Below, in pieces: positions 1 through 8,878 of a DNA stretch of 64,000 bases. A program made the position numbers and the translations under genes. Every line of letters begins with the position of its first letter. Positions within the stretch are counted from its first letter, which is position 1. The DNA comes from Rhizobium sp. WYCCWR10014. Lineage in GTDB: Bacteria; Pseudomonadota; Alphaproteobacteria; Rhizobiales; Rhizobiaceae. Below the pieces are notes generated by a model, which did not search any database, was not told the DNA's origin, and saw only the letters and a program-made list of their open reading frames with translations. The DNA is taken from contig NZ_LXFU01000035.1 of NCBI RefSeq assembly GCF_001657485.1, positions 310,001-374,000 on the forward strand, given 5' to 3'.

Positions 1-148
1 CGAGACGCTGCGCGGCAATCGCGATACGGTGCTTGCCGCCACAGCCCGGACCGAGGAAAATCTTGCGGCAGCGCTGAGCGAAGTGTCGAGCCGCATCCGC
101 GGCATTACCGACAAGCTGAATGGTCGGGCTGCCCCCGAACTCAATTGA
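1..148 (+). CDS. 3' end of an unidentified gene (partial)
   Basis: An open frame enters from the left edge (first full codon at base 2) and stops with TGA at 146-148, giving the last 48 residues of a protein. The segment is charged, alanine-rich and looks fully helical, ending in ...DKLNGRAAPELN. No motif identifies a family. The codon use matches the neighbouring core genes, so the frame is probably real, but the product cannot be named from the tail alone. Confidence 0.55.
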   Translation, partial: ETLRGNRDTVLAATARTEENLAAALSEVSSRIRGITDKLNGRAAPELN

Positions 149-457
149 TCTCAAATAAATAGGGGCGGCCTTCCGTCGCCACTGGCGCGTCAGCACAAAC
201 GACCTTATATATCGCCATGCGGTCTGCGCCTCTCGACAGGAACCACAATCCCTGGGGCCATACTCGATCCAAAGGGAGCTGTCCCTGGCCAGGCCCGTGG
301 GCCTGGACACACGGCGCCCACCTACGTTTGTAGGCACCCAGGATCGTAAACATCCATCGGTGGTCGTGGATCGCACCCTTTCCTTCCATTTTCAGCGAAG
401 ACGCCGGATCGATAGGGCGAACGCGCAGCTTGCGCGTCCACCGCTTTTGCGCGTCCG
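149..457. other. Gene-free stretch with a perfect palindrome
   Basis: This 309-base gap separates the partial gene from the convergent phytase-like gene. It contains a perfect 8-base-arm palindrome at 289-306 (CCAGGCCC, 2-base loop, GGGCCTGG). That hairpin is not followed by a T run, so it is not a classical terminator. An 82-codon frame on the minus strand (141-389) crosses the region but has poor codon use and no evident ribosome-binding site. I see no supportable gene. Confidence 0.4.
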
Positions 458-1945
458 TTACTTCTTCAGGCCTGGAAGGGTGACCTGGAAGACCTGGAAC
501 ATGGTGTCGACGTCGGCACCGCCATCCGCCTTGTAGGCTGCACCCACCTGGAAACCATCCTGCGTCAAGAAGTCGTTGTCATTGGCGACGAACAGGAAGT
601 AGTCGTCCGGCAGGTTCGGGTCGAGAACGCTCGCCAGACCCATGGCCTCCCATTTTTCCGACAGATTGTTTTTGTCGTTCGGCGCGCCGTTGTGCAGGCC
701 GAAGCGGGCGAGATCGGCCTTGTCGTTGAGGTCGATGAAGGGTGTCAGCCTTGCCGGCGTCAGCGAGGGATCGACGACGCCCTTCGGTGCGATCGGCTTG
801 CCGTCATCGAAATCGCTGCCGGCGATGTCGGTCGCGGCGGAAACGTCGACGATGTCGACCTTGCGGTAGAGCGAGGTGTCGCCTTTCAGGCCCTGGCCGT
901 TGCCGCTGTCACGGGCGAGCATCAGGAAGGTCTTGTCGGAAAGAGCGACGATTTCGCTCTCCGCGGCGATCGTCGTCTTGTCCTTGGCGTCCTTGAAGAC
1001 CGGCAGCGGCACGACATATTCGTGCACCAGTTTCAGGTGATCGGGATCGGCGGCATCATAGATCAGCGCGCGGGTATTCTGCCGGGTCGAGCCGGAATCG
1101 CCGCCGTCCTGGCGGGCTGCCGATTGCAGCACTGATATGATGAACTTACCATCAGGCGTCATCGCCATGCCTTCGAGACCCTGATTGTTCTGGCGGCCGG
1201 TTTCCGGATCCTTCGGGTCAGGCGCGGACGCGCCGGGGCCGGGATTGTTGGAGGCAAAGCTCAACGCGCCCTTGCGCATCGGCAAAAGCGCCTTCGGCGG
1301 CTGGGTGGCAGACAGCAGGTGGCCGTCAGCGGAGAAGTGATAGATATAAGGGCCGTATTCGTCGCTGACGAACATGGTACCGTCGGTCATGCGGATAATG
1401 GCTTCGTTGTCGAGCGCGATCTTGCCATTGGTCGCCTGCGGCAGCGGCGGAAAATTGCCGGCAGCTGGGCGGACGCCGGATTCCGGGTCAAGACCGGTCA
1501 TGTCGCCACCCTTGTCATCAACGAAGAGCGTGGAATCGACGAGCTTTGCGTCGATGCCAGACTGTTCCTTGCCGGCCTCGGGTGCCGCACCCGGAGCGGT
1601 CGGCGTCAGGCCGATCGAGATGGTGTTCAGGCGCGGCCGATAGTCGACGGTGCCGACGGCGTTGTAACCGCGGTCGGGCAACAGGTAGAGCGTGCCCTTG
1701 TAGCCGGCGCCGTCGCGGCTCCAGGCGGCGGGATCGATCGCCATGCCCGAGCCGGAACCGAAAGTCTCGCCGAATTTGTCACGCTGATTGGCCGGAATGC
1801 GGCCGATGCCCACCGGGCCCTTGTTGACGAAGGTGAGGCCGCCGACGGTGGCGGAATTCTCGGCCATTGCGACGGCCGGAACCGCGGCGGATGCCGCGAG
1901 AGCCGCGGCGAACAGCCGCGCTGTGTAAGGTCTGAAATTCTTCAT
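458..1945 (-). CDS. Secreted esterase-like / phytase-like domain protein
   Basis: A 495-residue protein with a clear Sec signal peptide: Lys/Arg start, an Ala-rich core, cleavage near AVAMA at about residue 28. The mature part reads like the 'esterase-like activity of phytase' beta-propeller family (phytase-like domain). Supporting features are DRGYNAVGTVDYRPR near residues 90-105, the NQGLEGMAMTPDG segment near 255-267, and FLFVANDNDFLT near the C-terminus. Members are exported, metal-binding propellers linked to phosphoester metabolism. The true substrate is unknown, and family naming rests on motif memory. It stands alone, with no same-strand partner close by, and is the last minus-strand gene before the partial gene at the left edge. 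Confidence 0.75.
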   Translation of the reverse strand: MKNFRPYTARLFAAALAASAAVPAVAMAENSATVGGLTFVNKGPVGIGRIPANQRDKFGETFGSGSGMAIDPAAWSRDGAGYKGTLYLLPDRGYNAVGTVDYRPRLNTISIGLTPTAPGAAPEAGKEQSGIDAKLVDSTLFVDDKGGDMTGLDPESGVRPAAGNFPPLPQATNGKIALDNEAIIRMTDGTMFVSDEYGPYIYHFSADGHLLSATQPPKALLPMRKGALSFASNNPGPGASAPDPKDPETGRQNNQGLEGMAMTPDGKFIISVLQSAARQDGGDSGSTRQNTRALIYDAADPDHLKLVHEYVVPLPVFKDAKDKTTIAAESEIVALSDKTFLMLARDSGNGQGLKGDTSLYRKVDIVDVSAATDIAGSDFDDGKPIAPKGVVDPSLTPARLTPFIDLNDKADLARFGLHNGAPNDKNNLSEKWEAMGLASVLDPNLPDDYFLFVANDNDFLTQDGFQVGAAYKADGGADVDTMFQVFQVTLPGLKK

Positions 1946-2191
1946 GGAAATACCCTCTCGGTCAAAAGCGCTCTCGAAACGGCATCCGCCCGCAGGCTGG
2001 ACACCGCTTCAAATGACACCCCGGCCTGGATTCGATTTCCCGATGGCGCAACACGCCCTGGATTTCGTCGCCCCATATCCCCGGCAGACGGTCTATGACG
2101 GGATCGTGATATCTGGATGACACTTCTCAGCGAAAGCGTCATGCTGGAGAGGAAGCCGGGCTTTCGCGTGTCCGCATTCCAGCTTGCTGTT

Positions 2192-3175
2192 CTATCCGAC
2201 CGGGTAAGGCCCTTCGGCGAAGACCTCATCGTGGTAACCCTTGGAGCCGACATTCAGCGCCAAGGGGCTTCGCCACTCCTTGTTGTCGCGCAGGCAATCG
2301 AGCACGAAACGGAAATCATATCGCGGCTGCCAACCGAGTTCCCGTCTTGCGCGTTCGTTGACATAGACGCGGTCGAGCGAAGGAAACATCTTCCAGCCCC
2401 GTGACGCGTAAAGGGCGCCTGCACCAGGGAGCAGTCGTTCGACGACGTGAGGCGCATCGCGCCGGATCGCGGCGAGATCACTTGCCGAAAACGGCGTCGT
2501 GGCAGAGATGATGTAGCGGCCAAAGCCGATTGCCGGCGCCTTTTCGAGCGCCAGCAGATGGGCGCCGACCACGTCGCTGATATCGACGCGGCGGTGAAGA
2601 AGCTCGTTGGCCTGGGCATTCTCTGCCGAATAGCCGTTGCGAATGTCAGGATCGTCGTCATTTTCGGGAAAGAAACGCGACGTCCTGAGAATGGCGACCG
2701 ACAGGCCGGACTTGCGGGCGAAGAGTTCGCAGAGACCTTCGGCGGCGAGTTTCGTTACGCCGTAGATGTTTTTCGCAACGGGAAGCACGTCCTCGGTCAC
2801 CCATGCCGCCGGTTCGCCGGCGGCCGGCGTCAGTGCCGCGCCGAAGGTGCTGGTGGTGCTGGTGAAGACGAAGCTTGCAACGCCTGCTGCGACCGCTTCT
2901 TCGAGCAGGTTGAGGGTGCCGGCGATATTGGTGTCGAGGAAATCGTAATTGCCGTGGGTTGCCACATGCGGCTTGTGCAGCGTTGCGGCATGGATGACGT
3001 GGCTGATGCCCGACATCGCCTGCCCGACGAAGGCGCGATCACTGATCGAGCCGACCATGTCGGTGAAAGCCGAGGGCTTGATATCGATGCCGCGCACCCA
3101 GCGGCTTTCCGCCCTCAAGGTCCGCATCAGCGCCTCGCCGAGATGGCCGGCACTTCCCGTCACCAGTATCGTCAT
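2192..3175 (-). CDS. NAD(P)-dependent epimerase/dehydratase (extended SDR)
   Basis: A 327-residue extended short-chain dehydrogenase. The nucleotide-binding glycine motif GSAGHLG lies at residues 6-12, and the catalytic Tyr-x-x-x-Lys appears as YGVTK at about residue 137, with the upstream Ser/Thr-rich stretch FTSTTSTFG. I chose the ATG at 3175 because it begins exactly at the Rossmann strand and has AGGAG 8 bases upstream. The frame stays open to 3238, but the extra residues have no homology-like character. Sugar-nucleotide or related substrates are typical of the family; nothing here defines the substrate. The next gene upstream on the same strand is an XRE regulator, 97 bases away, which may control it. 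Confidence 0.8.
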   Translation of the reverse strand: MTILVTGSAGHLGEALMRTLRAESRWVRGIDIKPSAFTDMVGSISDRAFVGQAMSGISHVIHAATLHKPHVATHGNYDFLDTNIAGTLNLLEEAVAAGVASFVFTSTTSTFGAALTPAAGEPAAWVTEDVLPVAKNIYGVTKLAAEGLCELFARKSGLSVAILRTSRFFPENDDDPDIRNGYSAENAQANELLHRRVDISDVVGAHLLALEKAPAIGFGRYIISATTPFSASDLAAIRRDAPHVVERLLPGAGALYASRGWKMFPSLDRVYVNERARRELGWQPRYDFRFVLDCLRDNKEWRSPLALNVGSKGYHDEVFAEGPYPVG

Positions 3176-3272
3176 CACATCGTCTCCTGACCGTTCGGCG
3201 GCGGACGCTATAAAGACTAAGGCTTTCAGACAACGCATAAATTATGCATGGGAATGCAGGAAAGCTGCAGGC

Positions 3273-3809
3273 TCAGCCGATGGTCGTGACGAGGCGGCCG
3301 GCGCTGCCGTCGGAAAGCATGATCCTTTCCCAGGTGACGCGGCCGGCGGCGATCGGCAGCAGCACATTGCCGTTGGCGCCGGTATCGAGGGTCAGCGACG
3401 AGAGCCTGCCCTCATGCCAGCCGCGCTCTTGGAGCAACTGCTCGGCGGCGGCGATTTCGGCGGAGGCGTAGGAGAACAGAGAACGGCCGAGAAAGGTGCT
3501 GAGCGGCGCCTGCCACTCCGCCTGCCGCGGGCGAGAGGCGGAGAGCAGCCGGTGGGTGCGGTCGCAGATCAGATGCACCGGCCGGACTGAATCCTCGACC
3601 AGCCGCTTGAGCGCCGCATCGACTGCTGCATGTTGCGGTGAGGCGAAAATCCGTTCCAGCTTGATGGACTGCTCGGGCGAGAGAGCGAGTTGATCGCGCT
3701 CCCAGCGTGAGACCGTCGCCTGGTTGACCCCGAGGAGTTCGGCGAGATGTTGCTGCTTCATGCTGCGCAGCAGCCGCAAGCGGCGTATGCCGGCGCCCGA
3801 TATCGTCAT
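3273..3809 (-). CDS. XRE-family regulator with a C-terminal sensor-like domain
   Basis: A 178-residue protein. Residues about 5-60 form a Cro/C1 helix-turn-helix (RRLRLLRSMKQQHLAELLG, then VNQATVSRWERD as the recognition helix). The remaining ~110 residues (VRPVHLICDRTHRLLSAS onward) look like a PAS-type small-molecule or signal-sensing domain, as seen in other alphaproteobacterial HTH-PAS regulators. It lies immediately upstream of the NAD-dependent epimerase on the same strand, which may be its target. The ligand is unknown. Confidence 0.75.
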   Translation of the reverse strand: MTISGAGIRRLRLLRSMKQQHLAELLGVNQATVSRWERDQLALSPEQSIKLERIFASPQHAAVDAALKRLVEDSVRPVHLICDRTHRLLSASRPRQAEWQAPLSTFLGRSLFSYASAEIAAAEQLLQERGWHEGRLSSLTLDTGANGNVLLPIAAGRVTWERIMLSDGSAGRLVTTIG

Positions 3810-3885
3810 CTGCCTGATCCCGTGCCGTTTTGGCCAGCATAAGGCTTCGGCTGGCCGACCGGCAAGCTGTTGGGCGGCCAGATCA

Positions 3886-4218
3886 TTATTCGGGCTGGCC
3901 CTCGAGGTCGCCTTTCAGCCGGTCGAGTATAGAGAGCGCATGGCCGGCATAGGTGCTGATCCAGCGGTCATAGATGTGTTTGATCGGCAGGCTGTTCAGG
4001 TGGTTCCAGCGCTCGCGGCCTTCCTTCCTGGCGATGACCAGGTCAGCCTCTTCCAGCACCTTGAGATGCTGCATCACCGTACAGCGATCCATCTGCGGAA
4101 ACATCTCGCAAAGGGTCCCTGTGGTTCGGGGGCCATCCTTGAGTAGATCGAGGATTTCGCGGCGGCGATGATGCGCCAGCGCCTTGAAGACTGGATCGTC
4201 GGTTGATTCGCTTGACAT
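3886..4218 (-). CDS. ArsR-family transcriptional repressor
   Basis: A 110-residue winged-helix protein: FKALAHHRRREILDLLKDG is the ArsR/SmtB-type first helix pair, TGTLCEMFPQMDRCTVMQHLKVLEEADLV the recognition helix and wing. No clustered metal-binding cysteines are seen. It is divergent from an SRPBCC/AHSA1 gene, the usual pairing for this subfamily, and probably autoregulates and controls that gene. The start codon at 4216-4218 lies inside a perfect inverted repeat and has no ribosome-binding site upstream, so the message may be leaderless. Confidence 0.85.
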   Translation of the reverse strand: MSSESTDDPVFKALAHHRRREILDLLKDGPRTTGTLCEMFPQMDRCTVMQHLKVLEEADLVIARKEGRERWNHLNSLPIKHIYDRWISTYAGHALSILDRLKGDLEGQPE

Positions 4219-4236
4219 GTTATATTTTTATAACAT
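4217..4236. promoter_or_regulatory. Probable ArsR operator (8+4+8 inverted repeat)
   Basis: ATGTTATA (4217-4224), four T, then TATAACAT (4229-4236): perfect 8-base arms in the short gap between the divergent arsR and SRPBCC genes. The AT-rich arms also supply TATAAC-like minus-10 sequences. The repeat overlaps the arsR start codon, so repressor binding would sit directly on the arsR 5' end. Operator function is inferred from position and symmetry. Confidence 0.65.
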
Positions 4237-4287
4237 AATGGCGCCAAGGACAATGGAACAGGCACACTGGAGAAGAGGAGAAGTGTC

Positions 4288-4770
4288 ATGTCTCTCGGAA
4301 TCCGCGTTTCCGGCCGTGTGGGCCGCCCCGTTGCAGAGGTGTTCGATGCCGTCGTCAACCCGAAGAAGCTCAGCAGCTATTTCACCACGATCGGTGGAGC
4401 GAGCGCACCGCTCGTGAAGGGCACGACGGTGACCTGGTGGAAGGATGCGCCGGTCGAGGTCGTCGAACTCGTGCCGGAAAGCCGCATCGTGCTGCGCTGG
4501 GATGGCGGCACCGGCGAAGACAAGACGACCTATAAGACGCTGGTGGAGATGAACTTCAAGCCGCTGGAAGACGGCGGCACGCTGGTGACCATCGCCGAGA
4601 CCGGCTGGCGCGAGGATGATGCTGGCCGGCGCGGCACCTATCTCAACTGCGAAGGTTGGACGCAGATGCTTTGCTGCATGAAGGCCTTCGTCGAATATGG
4701 CATCAATCTGCGCGAAGGCATGTTCCTCAGCGAAATGAAGGGTGAGCCGGCCAGCGCGCCTGACGTTTGA
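4288..4770 (+). CDS. SRPBCC / AHSA1-like domain protein
   Basis: A 160-residue single-domain protein of the START/SRPBCC superfamily (Aha1 C-terminal-like subgroup). It starts with the usual first strand (SLGIRVSGRVGRPVAEVFDAVVNP), has WWKDAPVEVVELVPESRIVLRW in the middle, and the family's GGTLVTIAETGW strand near residue 100. These proteins bind hydrophobic ligands in a cavity, and no ligand can be assigned. It is read divergently from an ArsR regulator across a 20-base palindrome, the standard arrangement for repressor control. AGAAGAGGAG lies just upstream of the ATG. Confidence 0.8.
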   Translation: MSLGIRVSGRVGRPVAEVFDAVVNPKKLSSYFTTIGGASAPLVKGTTVTWWKDAPVEVVELVPESRIVLRWDGGTGEDKTTYKTLVEMNFKPLEDGGTLVTIAETGWREDDAGRRGTYLNCEGWTQMLCCMKAFVEYGINLREGMFLSEMKGEPASAPDV

Positions 4771-4907
4771 ACGAGTGCGTCGGTATCAAGGAGATCGGCA
4801 GCGCAATCGTCGCATTCGCCAATATCACCGAGACTTTGCTTGCCTGTCACACTGCGGGTGCTAATTTCCGGATTCGATACTTCATTTCGGTTTCCAGGAG
4901 ATTCATT

Positions 4908-5939
4908 ATGCAGCTTGGCATGGTTGGTTTGGGCCGCATGGGCAATTATATGGTCCAGCGCTTGATGCGAGGCGGTCACGAATGCGTCGTCTACGACGCC
5001 AGACCGGAAAGCGTTGCCGCGCTCGCAGGCCTCGGCGCGACCGGCAGTGCCTCGCTCGAGGAGTTCGTCTCGAAGCTCGCCCATCCGCGCGCCATCTGGC
5101 TGATGCTGCCGGCAGCGATCGTCGACAAGGTACTGGCGAGCCTGGTGCCGCTGCTTGAGAATGGTGATATCGTCATCGACGGCGGAAACTCCTATTATCA
5201 TGACGACATCCGCCGCGGCGCCGACCTCATCACCAAGGGCATCCACTATGTCGATGTCGGCACAAGCGGCGGCGTCTTTGGCCTCGAGCGCGGTTATTGC
5301 CTGATGATCGGCGGCGAGAAGGGCATCGTCGAACACCTCTCCCCGATCTTCGCGACGCTGGCGCCTGGCGTCGGCAAGACGGAAGCCTCGCCGAACCGGA
5401 GCGCCGAAGCGGCTGCGGTCAGCACCGCAGAACAGGGTTACCTGCATTGCGGCCCACATGGCGCCGGTCATTTCGTCAAAATGGTGCATAACGGCATCGA
5501 ATACGGCCTGATGGCCGCCTATGCCGAAGGTATCAATATTCTGAAACACGCCAATATCGGCGCTGCCTCGCACGTGGCCGATGCGGAGACTGCGCCGCTC
5601 GCCCATCCGGAACATTTCCAATATGATTTCAACCTGCAGGATGTCGCCGAAGTCTGGCGCCGCGGCAGCGTCATCACCTCCTGGCTGCTCGATCTCACGG
5701 CCGATGCACTGCATGCCGATCCCGCACTTTCGAAATATGCCGGTCGCGTCTCGGACAGCGGCGAAGGCCGCTGGACGATCATGGCGGCAATCGACGAGAG
5801 CGTGCCGACGCCGGTGCTGAGCGCTGCGCTCTATGGTCGCTTCTCCTCGCGCGACAACGACGAATTCGCCAACAAGGTGCTGTCGGCGATGCGCGCGGGC
5901 TTCGGCGGCCACGTGGAAAAACCGGCCGCGAAATCCTGA
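4908..5939 (+). CDS. gnd: 6-phosphogluconate dehydrogenase, decarboxylating (short form)
   Basis: A 343-residue enzyme converting 6-phosphogluconate to ribulose 5-phosphate and CO2. The sequence shows the dinucleotide motif GLGRMG at residues 6-11, DGGNSYYHDD near 90, the substrate motif VGTSGGVFGLERGYCLMIGG near 117-136, and the catalytic region GHFVKMVHNGIEYGLM near 190. The length fits the short, often NAD-preferring class, not the 470-residue E. coli type. The frame is open back to 4767, but the ATG at 4908 has AGGAG at 4896-4900 and starts at the Rossmann strand, so I use it. It stands alone; 208 bases follow before the next gene. Confidence 0.88.
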   Translation: MQLGMVGLGRMGNYMVQRLMRGGHECVVYDARPESVAALAGLGATGSASLEEFVSKLAHPRAIWLMLPAAIVDKVLASLVPLLENGDIVIDGGNSYYHDDIRRGADLITKGIHYVDVGTSGGVFGLERGYCLMIGGEKGIVEHLSPIFATLAPGVGKTEASPNRSAEAAAVSTAEQGYLHCGPHGAGHFVKMVHNGIEYGLMAAYAEGINILKHANIGAASHVADAETAPLAHPEHFQYDFNLQDVAEVWRRGSVITSWLLDLTADALHADPALSKYAGRVSDSGEGRWTIMAAIDESVPTPVLSAALYGRFSSRDNDEFANKVLSAMRAGFGGHVEKPAAKS

Positions 5940-6147
5940 AGGCGAGCGACTTCACTCACCGTTCCGACAAAGCCGTCATCCTGAAATAGCGAGCGCAGTG
6001 CTTTGTTTCGAGGAGGCGGCGCCGCTTGCCTTTACTAGCCATCGGTATGGTTTCCCTACTGCTTGCTGGCGGCAACGGTCGCGGGTATCCATTGCAAAAT
6101 GTCAGCGCTGCCTTCTACAAGTGACCGACATTTCATTGGAGGCGGTG

Positions 6148-8259
6148 ATGGAGCGTGGCATGGCCGGGGGCTTGAAGGCCGTCATATCAGGCATACTGGC
6201 ATTGCTTGCGCTTTTTTCGGCGGTTTCGCCTGGCTTTTCCCAGACGCCGCCAGCGCAAGTGCCGGCCGCGGCCGCTCCGCCGGCCGAGGTGCGTCAGATG
6301 ATGGAACTGATGCAGACGCCTCAGGTCAAACAATGGATGTCGACGCAGATGGCGGCGACGCCCGCGAGCGATTCGGCGGCCGGTGACCAGATGTCGGTGC
6401 TCTCAGGCCTGCTCCAGCATGCCCGCCGGCACGTCTCGATGGTCTCCGATGCGGCGATGACGCTGCCTTCGCAGGTCGGCCATGCTTCTTCGCTGTTTTT
6501 CGGCGAGATCGCCGCCGCCGGCTGGCCGCGCATGGTGGCGCAGTTTCTGGCGATTTTCCTGCTTGGCACCATCGTCGAGCGCATTGCCCGCTATGCCTTT
6601 CGCCGCCGCCGCCAGGCGGCACAGATGGCGGGCATGCATCTCGCCCCGCGCGTTATCCCGGCGCTGATCTTCGCCGTGGCGACGGCGCTTGCTCTTCTCA
6701 GCGTCAGCTGGCCGCCGGTCAGCCAGAGCATCGCGATCGTTTGCGTTGTCGCGCTCGTGGTCCAGCGCTTCACGATTTGTCTCGGCGGCGTGCTGGTCGA
6801 TCTCATCGGGCTGGCGCGGGCGGAGGAAGAACGGCAGGGCATCACAGCTGCGATCATGCCGGCGCGCGCGGTCGCATTCTTCTGGTACCGGCGCTGTGCG
6901 ACCTTCGTCATCTATTTCATTTTCGGCTGGGCGGTGATCCAGTCGATGGAGCCGCTCGGTTATTCCTCGAGTGTGCGGCTCCTCGTCGGCTATATCCTCG
7001 GCATCGGCCTGTTGTTGATTGCGATCGAGGCGGTCTGGTCGCGGCCGCACAAGGACGAGAAGCGTGGTCACGGGACATCCTGGGCGCTCACCGTCTACTT
7101 CCTGTTGCTCTGGAGCCTCTGGGTCGCAGGCTTCAATTGGCTGCTCTGGCTCGGCATTTACGTGCTCCTGCTGCCCCGCGTGCTTGCCGTCTCGACGATT
7201 GCGGTAAAATCGCTGCAGCAGACCGAAGCGAGCTTCCTTGCCACGCGCCGCATTGCAGCCGTGCTGCTCGACCGCGGTGTGCGGGCGCTGATCATAGCCG
7301 TTGCCGCCATCTGGCTTGGGCATATGCTCGGCGTCGGCGCCGATACGATGGCCGCCGGCGAAACGATGATCGACAAGATCGCGCGCGGCGTGATCGGCGG
7401 CATCGTCATCCTGCTTGCCGCCGATCTGCTCTGGCATGTCATCAAGGCCTATATCGACGGCAAGCTGCTTGAATCATCCGTGGATGGCGGAGCAACGGAT
7501 GAGGAAAAGGCCAAACGCGCGCGGATACAGACGCTGTTGCCGATCTTCCGCAATATTCTCGCCGTCGTCATTGCCGTCATTGCCGTTCTGATGGTGCTCT
7601 CCGGCCTCGGTATCGAGATCGGGCCGCTGATCGCCGGCGCCGGTGTCGTCGGCGTTGCGGTCGGTTTCGGCGCGCAGACGATCGTCAAAGACGTCATCAG
7701 CGGCATGTTCTATCTCTGGGACGATGCCTTCCGCATCGGCGAATATATCGAAAGCGGCAGCCACAAGGGTGTGGTCGAGGCCTTCAGCCTGCGTTCGGTG
7801 AAGCTGCGTCATCATCGCGGACCGCTGACGACGGTACCGTTCGGCGAACTCGGCGCGGTGAAGAACCTCAATCGCGACTGGACGATCGACAAGATCAGCC
7901 TCAACGTCAAATACGACACCGATCTCGTCAAGGCGAAGAAAGTAATCAAGCAGATCGGCCAGACGCTGCTCGAAAATCCGGAATTCGGCCCTCATATCAT
8001 CGAGACGCTGAAGATGAAGGGTGTCGAGCAGTTCGGCGAATTCGCCATCGAAATCCGGCTGTCGATGATGACAAAGCCCGGCGAACAATTCGTCATCCGC
8101 CGCAATGCGCTGGCGATGATCCGCAATGCCTTCCAGGAAAACGGTATCGAATTCGCGGTGCCGACTGTGCAGGTGGCGGGCGACCGCGACGCGGAGGTGG
8201 ATGCTGCCGTCGCGCGCTACGCCGCGCATGCGCGGGCAGGCGGAGAGCCGGCGGCATGA
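6148..8259 (+). CDS. Large MscS-family mechanosensitive channel
   Basis: A 703-residue inner-membrane protein. It begins with a signal peptide (cleavage near GFSQT), followed by a periplasmic proline/alanine-rich stretch, then about ten hydrophobic segments between residues 125 and 500. The conserved MscS pore and beta domain follows: GAGVVGVAVGFGAQTIVKDVISGMFYL, DDAFRIGEYIESG, then a cytoplasmic tail. It would release solutes on hypo-osmotic shock; size and layout resemble the YbiO-like moderate-conductance members. The ATG at 6148 has GGAGG 5 bases upstream. The frame is open back to 5833, but that part is arginine-rich and out of character. Confidence 0.85.
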   Translation: MERGMAGGLKAVISGILALLALFSAVSPGFSQTPPAQVPAAAAPPAEVRQMMELMQTPQVKQWMSTQMAATPASDSAAGDQMSVLSGLLQHARRHVSMVSDAAMTLPSQVGHASSLFFGEIAAAGWPRMVAQFLAIFLLGTIVERIARYAFRRRRQAAQMAGMHLAPRVIPALIFAVATALALLSVSWPPVSQSIAIVCVVALVVQRFTICLGGVLVDLIGLARAEEERQGITAAIMPARAVAFFWYRRCATFVIYFIFGWAVIQSMEPLGYSSSVRLLVGYILGIGLLLIAIEAVWSRPHKDEKRGHGTSWALTVYFLLLWSLWVAGFNWLLWLGIYVLLLPRVLAVSTIAVKSLQQTEASFLATRRIAAVLLDRGVRALIIAVAAIWLGHMLGVGADTMAAGETMIDKIARGVIGGIVILLAADLLWHVIKAYIDGKLLESSVDGGATDEEKAKRARIQTLLPIFRNILAVVIAVIAVLMVLSGLGIEIGPLIAGAGVVGVAVGFGAQTIVKDVISGMFYLWDDAFRIGEYIESGSHKGVVEAFSLRSVKLRHHRGPLTTVPFGELGAVKNLNRDWTIDKISLNVKYDTDLVKAKKVIKQIGQTLLENPEFGPHIIETLKMKGVEQFGEFAIEIRLSMMTKPGEQFVIRRNALAMIRNAFQENGIEFAVPTVQVAGDRDAEVDAAVARYAAHARAGGEPAA

Positions 8260-8265
8260 ACCGCC

Positions 8266-8642
8266 TCACATCGCGCCGGCGGCTGCGATCAGCAGGCCGC
8301 CGATGATCGCCATGTTGGTTTTCCAGGTATTGATCGCGCTGTCGCGCGCCGTTCCCTGCATGTCCCAGAAATTCAGCAGCATGATGGTGGCGGCCAGCGT
8401 GAAGACGATGAGACCGAATGCCGCTGCCGCGACGAACAGCCCGAGCATCAGCAGGATGCCGGCGACGATCTGGAACATGCTGCCCAGGATCAGCACCCAT
8501 TTTGCAAAAGGAACGCCGCGGGTTTCGATGCCTCGGTCAGCGGCACGATAACGAAAAAATGATGAATGCCGCCAGCGACATAGAGGCCGCCGAGCAGCAG
8601 GCGTCCGAGGGCAAGCATCACGAAGGCCGAACCATCCTGCAT
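8266..8642 (-). pseudogene. DoxX-family membrane protein, broken by a frameshift
   Basis: Two reading frames together make one DoxX-like protein. The first (start 8642, upstream GGGAGAAAGG) encodes MQDGSAFVMLALGRLLLGGLYVAGGIHHFF...VPLTE. The second continues RGVPFAKWVLILGSMFQIVAGILLMLGLF... to the stop at 8266. The switch lies at 8531-8532, where one extra G in the GG run of the coding strand would restore GAG GGC ATC GAA. The intact product would be ~125 residues with four membrane helices. Either this gene is a recent pseudogene or the base was missed in sequencing. Confidence 0.75.
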
Positions 8643-8878
8643 ATCGAACCTTTCTCCCGCGTCTCGACTCTCCATCCAGGGCAAGGCTCTGCCGAAGCTT
8701 ACGAAAATGCAATGCACCGTGACGCCCGGCTGCGCAAATTCGCCCCAATTGAGGATGATTGAGGCGCAGGCGGCGGGGCTGGGGTAGCGGCGACATGGTT
8801 CATAGAGCTTATATGCCTCTCATGTTACGTCATCTGAAATGATTCCCGCCAAGCTGGCAGTTGCAGCAGGGTACGAGA

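Noticed and set aside
141-389. 82-codon minus-strand frame in the first gap
   Set aside because: No ribosome-binding site, odd residues, and a palindrome in its middle; not enough to call a gene.
4638-5912. 424-codon open frame on the minus strand
   Set aside because: Antisense to the 6-phosphogluconate dehydrogenase gene; no ribosome-binding site and no domain.
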